A stretch of 37,469 nucleotides of DNA, from positions 1 to 37,469 of IMG/VR virus record IMGVR_UViG_3300022900_000030; one strand, written 5' to 3'. The first letter of the stretch is position 1, and every line of letters starts with the position of its first letter. A program made the translations under genes and the position numbers. The notes beneath the pieces are model-generated. The model was not told where the DNA came from. It saw only the letters and a list, made by a program, of their open reading frames with translations, and did not search any database. The DNA comes from a virus. Shown here piece by piece: positions 1-6,829 of the stretch.

Positions 1-2
1 CG

Positions 3-80
3 GCTAATCCAACCGAGCGGGTCGTGTATCCGTCTTTCCGTCCCGCTGTGGACTTACCTCGCAGTAACTTATTTGTGTAA
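3..80 (+). CDS. Possible 3' end of an upstream gene (partial)
   Basis: Frame 3 is open from the left edge to a TAA at 78-80 and reads as a plausible protein tail of 25 residues ending in RSNLFV, with arginine, proline and aromatic residues mixed as in a real protein. The other two forward frames are less convincing. A promoter begins 13 bases after the stop, which fits the end of one transcription unit and the start of another. No function can be assigned from so short a fragment, and it may be chance. Confidence 0.35.
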   Translation, partial: ANPTERVVYPSFRPAVDLPRSNLFV

Positions 81-92
81 ACCAGAAAGGAG

Positions 93-122
93 TTGTCAAA
101 CCTTAGACAAATAGGTTATACT
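93..122 (+). promoter_or_regulatory. Sigma70-like promoter of the rightward early operon
   Basis: A -35-like hexamer TTGTCA (93-98) is followed after 18 bases by the -10-like hexamer TATACT (117-122). It lies upstream of the first complete gene, whose start codon is at 185. The expected transcription start is near 129, just before a perfect hairpin at 135-155. The -35 and spacer are covered by a 16-bp palindrome, so the promoter is probably repressible. It was identified by eye from hexamer match and spacing. Confidence 0.6.
94..109. promoter_or_regulatory. Palindromic operator candidate, copy 1
   Basis: TGTCAAACCTTAGACA is an imperfect dyad with half-sites TGTC and GACA and inner AA/TT symmetry. 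It overlaps the -35 box and spacer of the first promoter. A copy differing by one base (TGTCAAACATTAGACA) occurs at 12811-12826 at the second promoter. Recurrence at the two visible rightward promoters argues for a regulator-binding site. Candidate phage regulators in the window are the HTH proteins at 3431, 3943 and 14240, but a host protein is equally possible. Confidence 0.5.
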
Positions 123-134
123 GTGTTTTCCGAG

Positions 135-170
135 GGTGATACAAGGTGTATCACCTATCCTTTTTATTTT
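135..170 (+). terminator. Leader hairpin with T-rich tail (attenuator or terminator-like)
   Basis: A perfect 9-bp inverted repeat, GGTGATACA (135-143) and TGTATCACC (147-155) with loop AGG, is followed by a T-rich run to 170. The form resembles an intrinsic terminator, although five bases separate stem and T run. It starts only about six bases after the predicted transcription start. It could therefore attenuate the early operon, protect the 5' end of its mRNA, act as a DNA operator, or stop read-through from upstream. Sequence alone does not decide between these. Confidence 0.45.
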
Positions 171-184
171 TTGGAGATTCAATC

Positions 185-1312
185 ATGCAAGTACAAGCAC
201 TTTCTTTTTCTCAAGTTGTTAACCTCATTGCCACCATCGGGCACAAGAGAACGGTCATCGTAGAGGGCGAGAACGGCATCGGCAAAACCGCGCTGTTCCA
301 TGCACTTAAACGTATGGACAAGTTTGCCGACCACATCGCTGTCGATCCTGTTGACTGTACGCAGTTGTCTGACGGTAGCGTGTGGATGCCTGATCTTGAT
401 CGCGATGCTGGCGTGTCTCGTGAGTTGCCCAACGAGCGGTTCGGTGTCAGCAAGACCAATCAGTTCGGTGTCAACGGTTCCAAGCCTATCTTGGTGATGC
501 TCGATGAGATTGCCAAGGCTCCTAACTTCATCAAGAACGTATTGGCTCCGATCGTCTACGAGCGGCGTGTTGGTAACTACCACATGCCCGAGGGTAGCGT
601 TGTGTTCTGCGGTACTAACCTTGGTGTCGAGGGTCTAGGCGATAGCATCCAAGCGCACTTGCGTAATCGTCTTGTGTTCGTTCAGATGCGTAAGCCTACG
701 GCTGAGGAGTGGTGTCATTGGGCTGTTGATGCGGGTGTGCATAGTTCTGTTATCGCGTTTGTCACGCTGACGCCAACTGTTATGGACTCGTTCCTTGACT
801 ACGAGAAGGGCGGCAAGTACGAGGGTCGTCAACTCGACAAAGACAACGGCATGATCTTTAACCCTCGCTCGACTGCCAAGGCGTATGCTACGCCGCGCTC
901 ACTTGTTGCGGCGGGTGATGTTCTGTCCGAGGGTCTTGACGTGCTTGACGATCACACTATCGAGCATACGTTGTGCGGCACAGTCGGTGAGCCAACGGCT
1001 CGTGCAATGCTGTCAACCATTCGGTTCGGTCGTGAGATCACATCGGTTGATCGTATACGCCACGATCCTGAGACTGCACCACTTAGCGACAACCCAACGG
1101 TTCAGCTAGTTCAAGTGTTCAAGCTCGTGTCTGATATATCAACGCGTGAGGATGCTGAAAAGGCTACGACATACGTCATGCGTATGCGTCCTGAGTTGCA
1201 AGCGGTATTCACTAACAACGTTGCTACATCTCAGCGCATCGGTCTGTACGCTACGCTCACCAACTTCGGTGCTTTGCTCAGAGAGCACAAGATATATTTC
1301 CCATCTAACTAA
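185..1312 (+). CDS. MoxR-type AAA+ ATPase
   Basis: This 375-residue protein is a P-loop ATPase. Walker A GENGIGKT lies at residues 28-35 and a Walker B ending in LDE at residues 107-108; a later arginine-rich stretch could hold the sensor/arginine finger. MoxR-type AAA+ proteins remodel or activate partner proteins and are typically encoded beside a VWA-domain protein, as here (next gene, 12 bases downstream). The start at ATG 185 is preferred over GTG 146 because of GGAG at 173-176, and because the same leader GGAGATTCAATCATG recurs before the next gene. It heads the early operon under the promoter at 93-122. Target and biological effect in phages of this type are unknown to me. The ATPase call is firm; the MoxR subfamily rests on gene context. 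Confidence 0.85.
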   Translation: MQVQALSFSQVVNLIATIGHKRTVIVEGENGIGKTALFHALKRMDKFADHIAVDPVDCTQLSDGSVWMPDLDRDAGVSRELPNERFGVSKTNQFGVNGSKPILVMLDEIAKAPNFIKNVLAPIVYERRVGNYHMPEGSVVFCGTNLGVEGLGDSIQAHLRNRLVFVQMRKPTAEEWCHWAVDAGVHSSVIAFVTLTPTVMDSFLDYEKGGKYEGRQLDKDNGMIFNPRSTAKAYATPRSLVAAGDVLSEGLDVLDDHTIEHTLCGTVGEPTARAMLSTIRFGREITSVDRIRHDPETAPLSDNPTVQLVQVFKLVSDISTREDAEKATTYVMRMRPELQAVFTNNVATSQRIGLYATLTNFGALLREHKIYFPSN

Positions 1313-1324
1313 GGAGATTCAATC

Positions 1325-2512
1325 ATGGCTTTTCAAGACTTAACACTTCAGCAACGCATCAGCGCAGTCAACATCGACTGTATGCGTCATCCCAAGTTTG
1401 CTTTGCTCTCTGGCGTTATCCCTATGGGTAAGTCAGAGGTTGTTGACAATCGCCCGACTGCGGCGACCAACGGCAAAGACAAGTGGTATGGTCGTGCGTT
1501 CATCACGCCGCTCAACCGTAAGCAGCTACGCTACCTTGTGTTGCACGAGAACTTTCACGTTGCACTCAAGCATTGTGTGTTGCCGACATATCGTGAGGTC
1601 AGCAAGAAAGCGGGGCATCGCATCACCAACATCGCTATGGATCACGTCATCAACAACATGATCGAGGAGCTTGACCCATCACTTAACTTTGTCGAGCGTC
1701 CATGCGAGGGGTTGTGCTGTGATGCCAAGTACAAAAATATGTCGTTCATCCAAGTGTTGCGCGATCTGATGCAGAACCCACCGCCTGAAGATGATGACTC
1801 ACTGGACGAGCATGAGCCCTACGATGGTGACGGCGACGATGAGGGCGAGGGCAGTCCATCCGACAAGTTATCCAAAGACGTTGACGAAGCTAACCGCCAA
1901 GGCAAGATTGCTTCTGAGCGTTTGCAAAGCGGCTCTGGTGGTGGCGGTCGTGACATTCTCGAGACTGCGGCTGACCGCATGACTGACTGGCGTGATGCGT
2001 TGCGTGAGTTCATTCAGACTGTCTGCCAAGGCGACGACAACTCTCGCTTCTGCCCACCCAACAAGCGCTTGCTTGCTAGTGGGTTCGTGATGCCATCACA
2101 CTTCAACGAGTCTGTCGGCGAGTTAGTTGTTGCCTGCGATACCTCTGGCTCTATGACTTCGTACTACGGTGTGTTGTTCGGCGAGTTGGCACGTATCTGT
2201 AAGACTGCATCACCTGAGTCTGTGCGTGTGTTGTGGTGGGATACCGCTGTGCGCGGCGAACAAGTCTTCGCACCTATCGACTACGACAACATCGCCAAGC
2301 TCGTCAAACCCAAGGGCGGTGGCGGCACTACGCCACACGTTGTTACCGAGTACATGGCAGAGCATCGCCTCGAACCTCAAGCAGTTGTCTGGCTGACTGA
2401 CGGCTACATCGGGAGCGATACTCCCAACACATCTACGCCATCGCTGTGGGGCGTGGTGGACAACGACTCGTTTGTCCCAACACACGGCAAGTTAGTTCGT
2501 ATCAATCTGTAA
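1325..2512 (+). CDS. Metallopeptidase-like and VWA-domain protein (DUF2201-like)
   Basis: This 395-residue protein has two parts. The N-terminal region carries a zinc-metallopeptidase-type HExxH motif (HENFH, residues 74-78). After an acidic, glycine-rich linker (about 155-210) comes a VWA domain with MIDAS motif DTSGS (272-276), a later GGGGTT segment and LTDG near residue 357. This order matches the putative metallopeptidase plus VWA-like domain family I know as DUF2201. Such proteins work with MoxR ATPases as metal-dependent binding or maturation factors. RBS AAGGAGATTCAATC precedes ATG 1325, almost identical to that of the ATPase gene upstream. Whether the HExxH site is catalytically active cannot be judged here. 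Confidence 0.85.
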   Translation: MAFQDLTLQQRISAVNIDCMRHPKFALLSGVIPMGKSEVVDNRPTAATNGKDKWYGRAFITPLNRKQLRYLVLHENFHVALKHCVLPTYREVSKKAGHRITNIAMDHVINNMIEELDPSLNFVERPCEGLCCDAKYKNMSFIQVLRDLMQNPPPEDDDSLDEHEPYDGDGDDEGEGSPSDKLSKDVDEANRQGKIASERLQSGSGGGGRDILETAADRMTDWRDALREFIQTVCQGDDNSRFCPPNKRLLASGFVMPSHFNESVGELVVACDTSGSMTSYYGVLFGELARICKTASPESVRVLWWDTAVRGEQVFAPIDYDNIAKLVKPKGGGGTTPHVVTEYMAEHRLEPQAVVWLTDGYIGSDTPNTSTPSLWGVVDNDSFVPTHGKLVRINL

Positions 2513-2530
2513 ACACAAGGAGAATCAATC

Positions 2531-3406
2531 ATGACTACACGTTACAACATCGACACCTGCTCAATGCTCACCGAGTTCAACGCATCTGTATGGACTGCGC
2601 GTAAGCTCGACAAGTCTGCCACCGAGGAGGTGGTGTCCAACAAGAACGCCAAGGCTAAGGATGCGGCGCGGGTCAACAAGCACTTGCTTGCGGGTCGTCC
2701 TGAGCTAGACGTTATCCAACAACTCGTTGGTCGTGCCCGTACCTATGTTTATGACAACACGTTACCGTGGTCTGACTCTGGTCTGCGTCTGCTACCGACC
2801 ATCAACTTCGAGAAGTTCGCAACCAAGATGAACGAGTTCGAGGATGAGTTCACCGATACCGTCAAGAAGTTCGTTGACATCTACCCTACGCTCATCACGG
2901 CGCAGGCTATGGCGCTTGGCGATATGTTCAAGCGCGACGACTTCCCAACGCAGAACGAGCTGCTTACCAAGTTTGCTTTCCGCGTCAACTACCTGCCTGT
3001 GCCTACATCTGGCGACTTCCGCATTGATGTGGGTAATGCCGCTACTGCCGAGTTGCGTGAGCGTCTCGAGCGTGTAACCAAGGAGCGCGTTGACTCTGCG
3101 ATGGCTGACATTCGTATGCGTTTGCGTGACCACTTGGCGCGTATGTCTGACCGACTGACTACGGACTACGTTGGGGGTGAAGCCAAGCCTCGACGTTTCC
3201 ATGACACGTTGGTGGATGGCGCGTTGGAGTTGTGCGACCTTGCCAAGGCGCTCAACGTTGTCAATGATCCTGACCTTGAGCGTAGTCGGGCTCACTTGGA
3301 GCAAGTACTTACTGGCGTCACACCAACAGACCTACGTAAGAACGAAGCTATACGACAAGATGTTAAGAAGAATGTCGATAGCATCTTGGATAAATTTACG
3401 TTCTAA
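2531..3406 (+). CDS. DUF3150-like partner of the MoxR/VWA pair
   Basis: This 291-residue, mostly helical charged protein follows the VWA gene by 18 bases and uses the same type of initiation leader (AAGGAGAATCAATCATG). No catalytic motif is visible. The middle (about residues 85-160) and C-terminal halves look like long amphipathic helices. Its size, composition and position beside a MoxR ATPase and a VWA protein match the DUF3150 family found in phages with these two genes, though the assignment rests on memory of the family and context rather than a diagnostic motif. It likely acts as a structural or adaptor component of the same complex. Confidence 0.65.
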   Translation: MTTRYNIDTCSMLTEFNASVWTARKLDKSATEEVVSNKNAKAKDAARVNKHLLAGRPELDVIQQLVGRARTYVYDNTLPWSDSGLRLLPTINFEKFATKMNEFEDEFTDTVKKFVDIYPTLITAQAMALGDMFKRDDFPTQNELLTKFAFRVNYLPVPTSGDFRIDVGNAATAELRERLERVTKERVDSAMADIRMRLRDHLARMSDRLTTDYVGGEAKPRRFHDTLVDGALELCDLAKALNVVNDPDLERSRAHLEQVLTGVTPTDLRKNEAIRQDVKKNVDSILDKFTF

Positions 3407-3430
3407 CCCTAATTGCAAAGGAGAAAAAGT

Positions 3431-3946
3431 ATGTCAATATTAGGCGATAAACTACGTGATGCCTTCAATCAGATGCAAGTCGATGATGAGGGCGTGCCGA
3501 CAGAAATCACAACAGTAACTACACAGGAGAAGCAAATGCAAAAACTATCTGCATCAGAAGCGGCGTTCGATTACGTCATGCAAACGCCCGGCTGTACTGC
3601 CACGCAAGCAGGCAGAGTCTTGGCACGAGACGGGTACAACGAGTCAACCATCAGCGCATTGATCTATCAAATGGTCAAGCAAGGGATGATCCGCAAAGAC
3701 GAGAAGACCAAACGCGTGTATGCCGCGCAGAACGCGTACACCCCGATCAAAACAAACCAACGCACCACTAAGCGTAAGTACGCACGCAAAGAGAAAGCAG
3801 GGTTAGCTGCTTTGCCGCGCGCTATGCCCACGGCGGAGAAATCAACACCGCATCCGACCATGCTGACTGCTGACTACGTCATGAAGAACATCAGTCTGGC
3901 TGAAGCCAAAGCGTTGTTCGATCAACTCAATGGATTCTTTGGATGA
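3431..3946 (+). CDS. Winged-helix DNA-binding protein
   Basis: This 171-residue protein has a helix-turn-helix/winged-helix-like core at about residues 38-98: a CTATQAGRVLAR helix, a STISALIYQMVKQGMI recognition-type helix, then a KRVYA wing strand. A basic linker (TKRKYARKEK) follows, then a short helical C-terminus. Start ATG 3431 has AAAGGAG eight bases upstream. A second in-frame ATG at 3536, before MQKLSASEAAF, has an even better ribosome site identical to those of other genes here, so a short form of 136 residues starting at the DNA-binding core is possible. A transcriptional regulatory role is inferred. The stop overlaps the next start (ATGA). Confidence 0.7.
   Translation: MSILGDKLRDAFNQMQVDDEGVPTEITTVTTQEKQMQKLSASEAAFDYVMQTPGCTATQAGRVLARDGYNESTISALIYQMVKQGMIRKDEKTKRVYAAQNAYTPIKTNQRTTKRKYARKEKAGLAALPRAMPTAEKSTPHPTMLTADYVMKNISLAEAKALFDQLNGFFG
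3525..3538 (+). promoter_or_regulatory. Internal ribosome binding site and start within the winged-helix gene
   Basis: AGGAGAAGCAAATG lies in frame inside the winged-helix gene, with ATG at 3536. The same 14 bases precede the genes starting at 9793 and 12838. Initiation here would remove the first 35 residues, which look disordered, and keep the whole DNA-binding domain. It is either a dual start or the true start of an ancestral shorter gene. Confidence 0.45.
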
Positions 3947-4275
3947 AAGTTAAAGGAGGTCAGAAACCTGCTCGACGTGTTGATGCCTACTTGTTTGCGA
4001 AGACATGGAAATTGTTTGAAGCAGGCAGGGAAGTATCAGCACACGAACTGGCAGACATCATCGACGTTTCGATGAGAACTTCTTGGTTGTGGCTAAGAAC
4101 TTTGCATGAGATGCGGTGTATCCACATTGTCGGCTGGAAGAAAGACACGATGGGCAGAGACCAAACCCCGATCTACGCAGGTGGTGACGGGTTTGATAAA
4201 CCCAAACAAGTCCAGACGCTAGCAGACAGACGCCGTAAGTATCAAGAGAAAATGAGACGTTTAAAGGAGAAGTAA
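3943..4275 (+). CDS. Small winged-helix/HTH protein
   Basis: This basic protein of 110 residues has an HTH-like segment at about 30-60 (VSAHELADIIDVSMRTS, then WLWLRTLHEM), followed by strands resembling a wing (IHIVGWKK, TPIYAGG). The C-terminal tail is strongly basic (RRRKYQEKMRRLKEK) and could bind nucleic acid. It overlaps the preceding winged-helix gene by 4 bases (ATGA), implying translational coupling, so the two may form a regulatory pair. No specific family was recognised. Confidence 0.65.
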   Translation: MKVKGGQKPARRVDAYLFAKTWKLFEAGREVSAHELADIIDVSMRTSWLWLRTLHEMRCIHIVGWKKDTMGRDQTPIYAGGDGFDKPKQVQTLADRRRKYQEKMRRLKEK

Positions 4276-4277
4276 AG

Positions 4278-4946
4278 ATGGCTATTAAAGAAAAAGATAC
4301 AGTTGTAATTCACCCCGCCAATATTCAACGTGCGGTTATTTCAATCAAAGGCACTGCTCCACTTGTGCAAAACAAGTTCAGTAAAAAAGCCAAAGACAAG
4401 ATGATGGAGGACATGGCAAAAACAAAAGCGCAGAAAGGAAAGAAGACAGACCGCGATCCGCGCAACTACGATGCGGACTTTGAGAACGCACAACACATGA
4501 GCGTAGCTGGATGGAATGGAGTGCCTTGTCCCGCGTTTCGTTCAGCCATGATTCGTGCTTGTAGTCTTATCAAAGGCGTGACCATGACAGACGCACGTAT
4601 GGCTGTGTTTGTTCTGGCTGACGGCTTCGACAAAGATGATGGCACGCCGCTTGTGAAACTCAAGGCAGCAAAGCCTGAGCGGCTTGAGAGCTTGGTCCGA
4701 CTGCAAGGTATGGGTAATCCTGCCGATGTGCGGATTCGTCCGATGTGGCGTGAGTGGGAAGCCGATCTAACTGTTGAGTTCGATGCCGACACCATCACCG
4801 CAGAGTCTGTTGTTAACTTGTTAGATAGAGCAGGTCGTCAAGTTGGTGTTGGCGAAGGGCGACCATTCAGTAAGAGTTCCAACGGTCAAGGTTGGGGCAC
4901 GTTTTCAGTAGTAGCACATTCTTTTGAGGAGACTGCAAATGGCTAA
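4278..4946 (+). CDS. Phage protein with Cas7/RAMP-like sequence features
   Basis: This 222-residue protein starts with a strand-rich segment ending in GTAPLVQNKF (about 25-34). A lysine-rich loop follows, then PAFRSAMIRA (about 85-94), then RPMWREWEADLTVEF. Near the C-terminus comes the glycine-rich run VGVGEGRP followed by GQGWGTFSV. The order of 'G-x-x-PL', 'AFR-x-A' and a G-rich loop with 'GxGxxRP...GxGxF' resembles RAMP-fold proteins such as Cas7, which bind RNA or DNA. No CRISPR array or other cas genes are present, so any role is probably phage-specific nucleic acid binding. RBS AAGGAGAAGTAAAG precedes ATG 4278. The fold call is my inference; gene reality is near certain. Confidence 0.6.
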   Translation: MAIKEKDTVVIHPANIQRAVISIKGTAPLVQNKFSKKAKDKMMEDMAKTKAQKGKKTDRDPRNYDADFENAQHMSVAGWNGVPCPAFRSAMIRACSLIKGVTMTDARMAVFVLADGFDKDDGTPLVKLKAAKPERLESLVRLQGMGNPADVRIRPMWREWEADLTVEFDADTITAESVVNLLDRAGRQVGVGEGRPFSKSSNGQGWGTFSVVAHSFEETANG

Positions 4947-5427
4947 AGCATCCAGTACAGATGTCCGAACTGCGCAGATACACGCAGAGCTATTAAACAT
5001 AGCGGCGGCGAATGGAGGTAATCTGATACCCGCTCACGTAGTAACAGCGGCTAAAAACCCTAGCTCAGTTCTGCACCGTGAGTTTGAGTGGGATGATGAC
5101 GAGGCGTCACATCTCTATCGCATAGCTCAAGCGGGTGCGTTAATACGCCGAGTCAAACTGCACATTGTGCAAGTCGGTGGGAACGCAAGGAAGATTAACA
5201 TTAACGTTACTCGTGCGTATCAAAGCCTACCATCCAGTCGCAAAACTGGTAAAGGGTACGACAGCATTGAGGACATAATGAACACCCCCGCAAAGCGCAA
5301 AGAAATGCTTGAGGGTGTTGAGAAGGAGTTACTGGCGTATCAGAAACGGTACTCAAACCTTGTTGAACTGCAAGATGTTTGGGATGCTATTGAACTGTGT
5401 GTCATTAAGAAAGCCACCGCAATCTAA
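4939..5427 (+). CDS. Conserved-type phage protein, partner of the Cas7/RAMP-like gene
   Basis: This 162-residue protein overlaps the end of the upstream gene by 8 bases (ATGGCTAA), suggesting coupled, balanced synthesis. RBS GAGGAG lies just before ATG 4939; a TTG at 4924 is less likely. Visible features are an N-terminal helical part, a segment rich in acidic residues and tryptophan (HREFEWDDDEASHLYR, about 50-65), a strand pair with INVT, and a C-terminal helix. No catalytic motif was recognised. The tight pairing suggests the two proteins act together. The gene is followed by the GG pentanucleotide array. Confidence 0.65.
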   Translation: MAKASSTDVRTAQIHAELLNIAAANGGNLIPAHVVTAAKNPSSVLHREFEWDDDEASHLYRIAQAGALIRRVKLHIVQVGGNARKININVTRAYQSLPSSRKTGKGYDSIEDIMNTPAKRKEMLEGVEKELLAYQKRYSNLVELQDVWDAIELCVIKKATAI

Positions 5428-5436
5428 CTCTGACTT

Positions 5437-5658
5437 GGCAGGCGCGGAGTCGCAAGGCTTTGTATGGCAAGGCGAGTTCTGGAGAGGCACGGCAGGTTTG
5501 GCAAGGCATGGCGAGGACAGGCTAGGCACGGCATGGCAGGTTAGGCCCGGCACGGACAGGCGAGGCACGGAGAGGCTGGGCGCGGCAAGGCAGGTAAGGC
5601 ACGGCACGGTCTGGTATGGTAACGCGCGGTAGGGCTCTGTAAGGCATGGCAGGCACGG
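5437..5658. repeat. Degenerate 5-bp-periodic GG array (GGCAN-type), about 45 units
   Basis: From about 5437 to 5658 the + strand shows a GG dinucleotide every 5 bases with only a few 4-base phase shifts and some missing steps. Units are variants such as GGCAC, GGCAT, GGCAG, GGCAA, GGCGA and GGACA. From 5500 to 5609 nearly every step is kept. It fills almost the whole gap between two rightward genes and has no convincing coding potential. The strand is strongly G-rich, so two-layer G-quadruplex formation in RNA or displaced DNA is conceivable. Function is unknown; replication or packaging sites, transcript pausing, or simple slippage expansion are options. Confidence 0.85.
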
Positions 5659-5678
5659 AATTTTTTAAAGGAGAAAGT

Positions 5679-5900
5679 ATGAAAACAGTATTGAAACCTA
5701 AGACCCAGTGGGATAGCTGGAAAGAAGAGCTAGTCGTTGCGGCGAAGCGCACATTCAAACCGATGGAGGGCAGCTACCACCCACACGAACTGAGCGCCCC
5801 CGCAGTACGACTCGGCGCAGATGATCACATGAAGTACCCAAGCCGTAACGGCAACACGTTACGGTATCGTGATGGAAGAGAAGAAAGGTTTAATAAGTGA
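5679..5900 (+). CDS. Small hypothetical phage protein
   Basis: This basic protein of 73 residues starts at ATG 5679 behind AAAGGAG, the first good initiation site after the GG array. It contains WDSWKEELVVAAKRTF near the N-terminus and a C-terminal RYRDGREERFNK. No domain was recognised. Its stop overlaps the GTG start of the next gene (GTGA), so the two are probably translationally coupled. Confidence 0.6.
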   Translation: MKTVLKPKTQWDSWKEELVVAAKRTFKPMEGSYHPHELSAPAVRLGADDHMKYPSRNGNTLRYRDGREERFNK

Positions 5901-6130
5901 GAGCATTTTTCCCCTGCCCTGAATGTGGCAAAGCGTCCAAAGTCGCTGAAACAATTAAACGTGTAAGCGATGACGGACGCGACTGGAAGTACCGACGGTA
6001 TCACTGCGCAGGAGGACACATGTTCTCTACCGCAGAGCAATCATACGAAGCGGTGCAAGGACGCAAACCTAACTTGACGCAAAAGGAGATTCAACATGAG
6101 ACTACCAACGAACATTCAGAAAGAGTTTAG
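5897..6130 (+). CDS. Small zinc-ribbon-like protein
   Basis: This protein of 77 residues begins with FPCPECGK (CxxC) and has a second knuckle-like pair, C and H in CAGGH near residue 40, so it may bind one zinc ion. The basic segment between the pairs could contact nucleic acid. It starts at GTG 5897, overlapping the preceding stop codon by three bases, with AGAAAGG upstream. It resembles small phage zinc-finger transcription factors only in general layout; no specific family is claimed. The 3' end overlaps the next gene by 35 bases. Confidence 0.6.
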   Translation: MRAFFPCPECGKASKVAETIKRVSDDGRDWKYRRYHCAGGHMFSTAEQSYEAVQGRKPNLTQKEIQHETTNEHSERV

Positions 6131-6347
6131 TACAACCAACAAGGAAGTAAGAAGGGTTATGGCAAACACACCGCCAGAACCAGAAGTATTAACAACCAAA
6201 GAACCGATCGACTGGCGTGCTGAATTTCAGGACGATTGGGATTATCACGGTATCATTTACACAATCGGCAAGACGCTAGCTTGGGTGCTGGTTTTGGCGT
6301 TTATGTTTGGTGTTATCTACGGCATGCTTATAACGGAGCAGATATGA
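6096..6347 (+). CDS. Small single-pass membrane protein
   Basis: This protein of 83 residues has a soluble, charged N-terminal part of about 55 residues and one C-terminal hydrophobic helix (about 61-80, LAWVLVLAFMFGVIYGMLI). It would sit in the inner membrane with the N-terminus in the cytoplasm by the charge pattern. The start at ATG 6096 has a very strong leader, AAAAGGAGATTCAACATG, of the same type as the first genes of the operon. An internal ATG at 6159 would give a shorter form. It overlaps both neighbours. The function is unknown; it is unlikely to be the main holin, which has a candidate in the late arm. Confidence 0.6.
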   Translation: MRLPTNIQKEFSTTNKEVRRVMANTPPEPEVLTTKEPIDWRAEFQDDWDYHGIIYTIGKTLAWVLVLAFMFGVIYGMLITEQI

Positions 6348-6580
6348 AAGCGTTTAAACCAACTCAAGAGCAGATTGATTCTGTGACACGTAAGCTGGAC
6401 ATTGTCATGAACTTGGCAGGCGAAGGCGATGAACAGATCAACGTGCTTGTGCATGCGTTAGCTAACGCAGTCATTGACCAAGAGTTAGAAATGGCAAGCG
6501 CCATCAATGCGTTAACAGCCGTTTATATTTCAGGTATGGATGCACGTTACTCAACAGAGGAGGACGACTATGACGAGTGA
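6344..6580 (+). CDS. Small acidic hypothetical protein
   Basis: This acidic, helical protein of 78 residues starts MKAFKPTQEQ and ends in a very acidic tail (EEDDYDE). The start codon overlaps the stop of the membrane protein gene (ATGA), with CGGAG upstream, which supports coupling. It has no cysteine pairs or catalytic motif. No family was recognised. Confidence 0.6.
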   Translation: MKAFKPTQEQIDSVTRKLDIVMNLAGEGDEQINVLVHALANAVIDQELEMASAINALTAVYISGMDARYSTEEDDYDE

Positions 6581-6794
6581 AGAAGAACGTGAACTCGACC
6601 TACAACTAGGAGACATGATCCGTGAAAACCACATACTCAAACAACGGCTCGAAGCAGCAGTCACAGAAGCGCTACGACTCCGACATAAACTCGAGCACAT
6701 TTACGCCCTCAGCCACTTGGCCCTTTCCGAAGACGTTACCGAGCGAGAAGGAAGTACAGCGCCGGTTACGCATGATGACAAAGCGGCGTATTGA
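6570..6794 (+). CDS. Small coiled-coil protein
   Basis: This protein of 74 residues is dominated by a heptad-like helix (about 5-48: ELDLQLGDMIRENHILKQ and onwards with Leu/Ile spacing), suggesting dimerisation. Start ATG 6570 follows AGAGGAGG and overlaps the upstream gene by 11 bases. The C-terminus is short and polar. A second frame inside this gene (to 6819) is also open but lacks a good start. Role unknown. Confidence 0.55.
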   Translation: MTSEEERELDLQLGDMIRENHILKQRLEAAVTEALRLRHKLEHIYALSHLALSEDVTEREGSTAPVTHDDKAAY

Positions 6795-6829
6795 GGATAT
6801 GGATGAAGCGCCATTTTAAGGAGAGTAGT

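Noticed and set aside
2792-3304. 170-codon leftward frame opposite the DUF3150-like gene
   Set aside because: Opposite to a well-supported gene, no ribosome site, no domain; shadow frame.
4278-4946. A functional type I CRISPR system based on the Cas7-like protein
   Set aside because: No cas1, cas3, cas5, cas6 or cas8-like gene and no repeat array in the window.
5353-5632. Open frames on both strands through the GG array
   Set aside because: They show five-residue periodic text caused by the 5-bp DNA period and have no ribosome sites.
5437-5658. GG array as a CRISPR array or iterons
   Set aside because: There are no conserved repeats of 20 bases or more and no spacers; only a 5-base periodicity with variable bases.
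6622-6819. 65-codon frame overlapping the coiled-coil gene at 6570-6794
   Set aside because: Starts at GTG without a ribosome site; the other frame has heptad structure and a strong initiation site. A small real gene at its end cannot be excluded.
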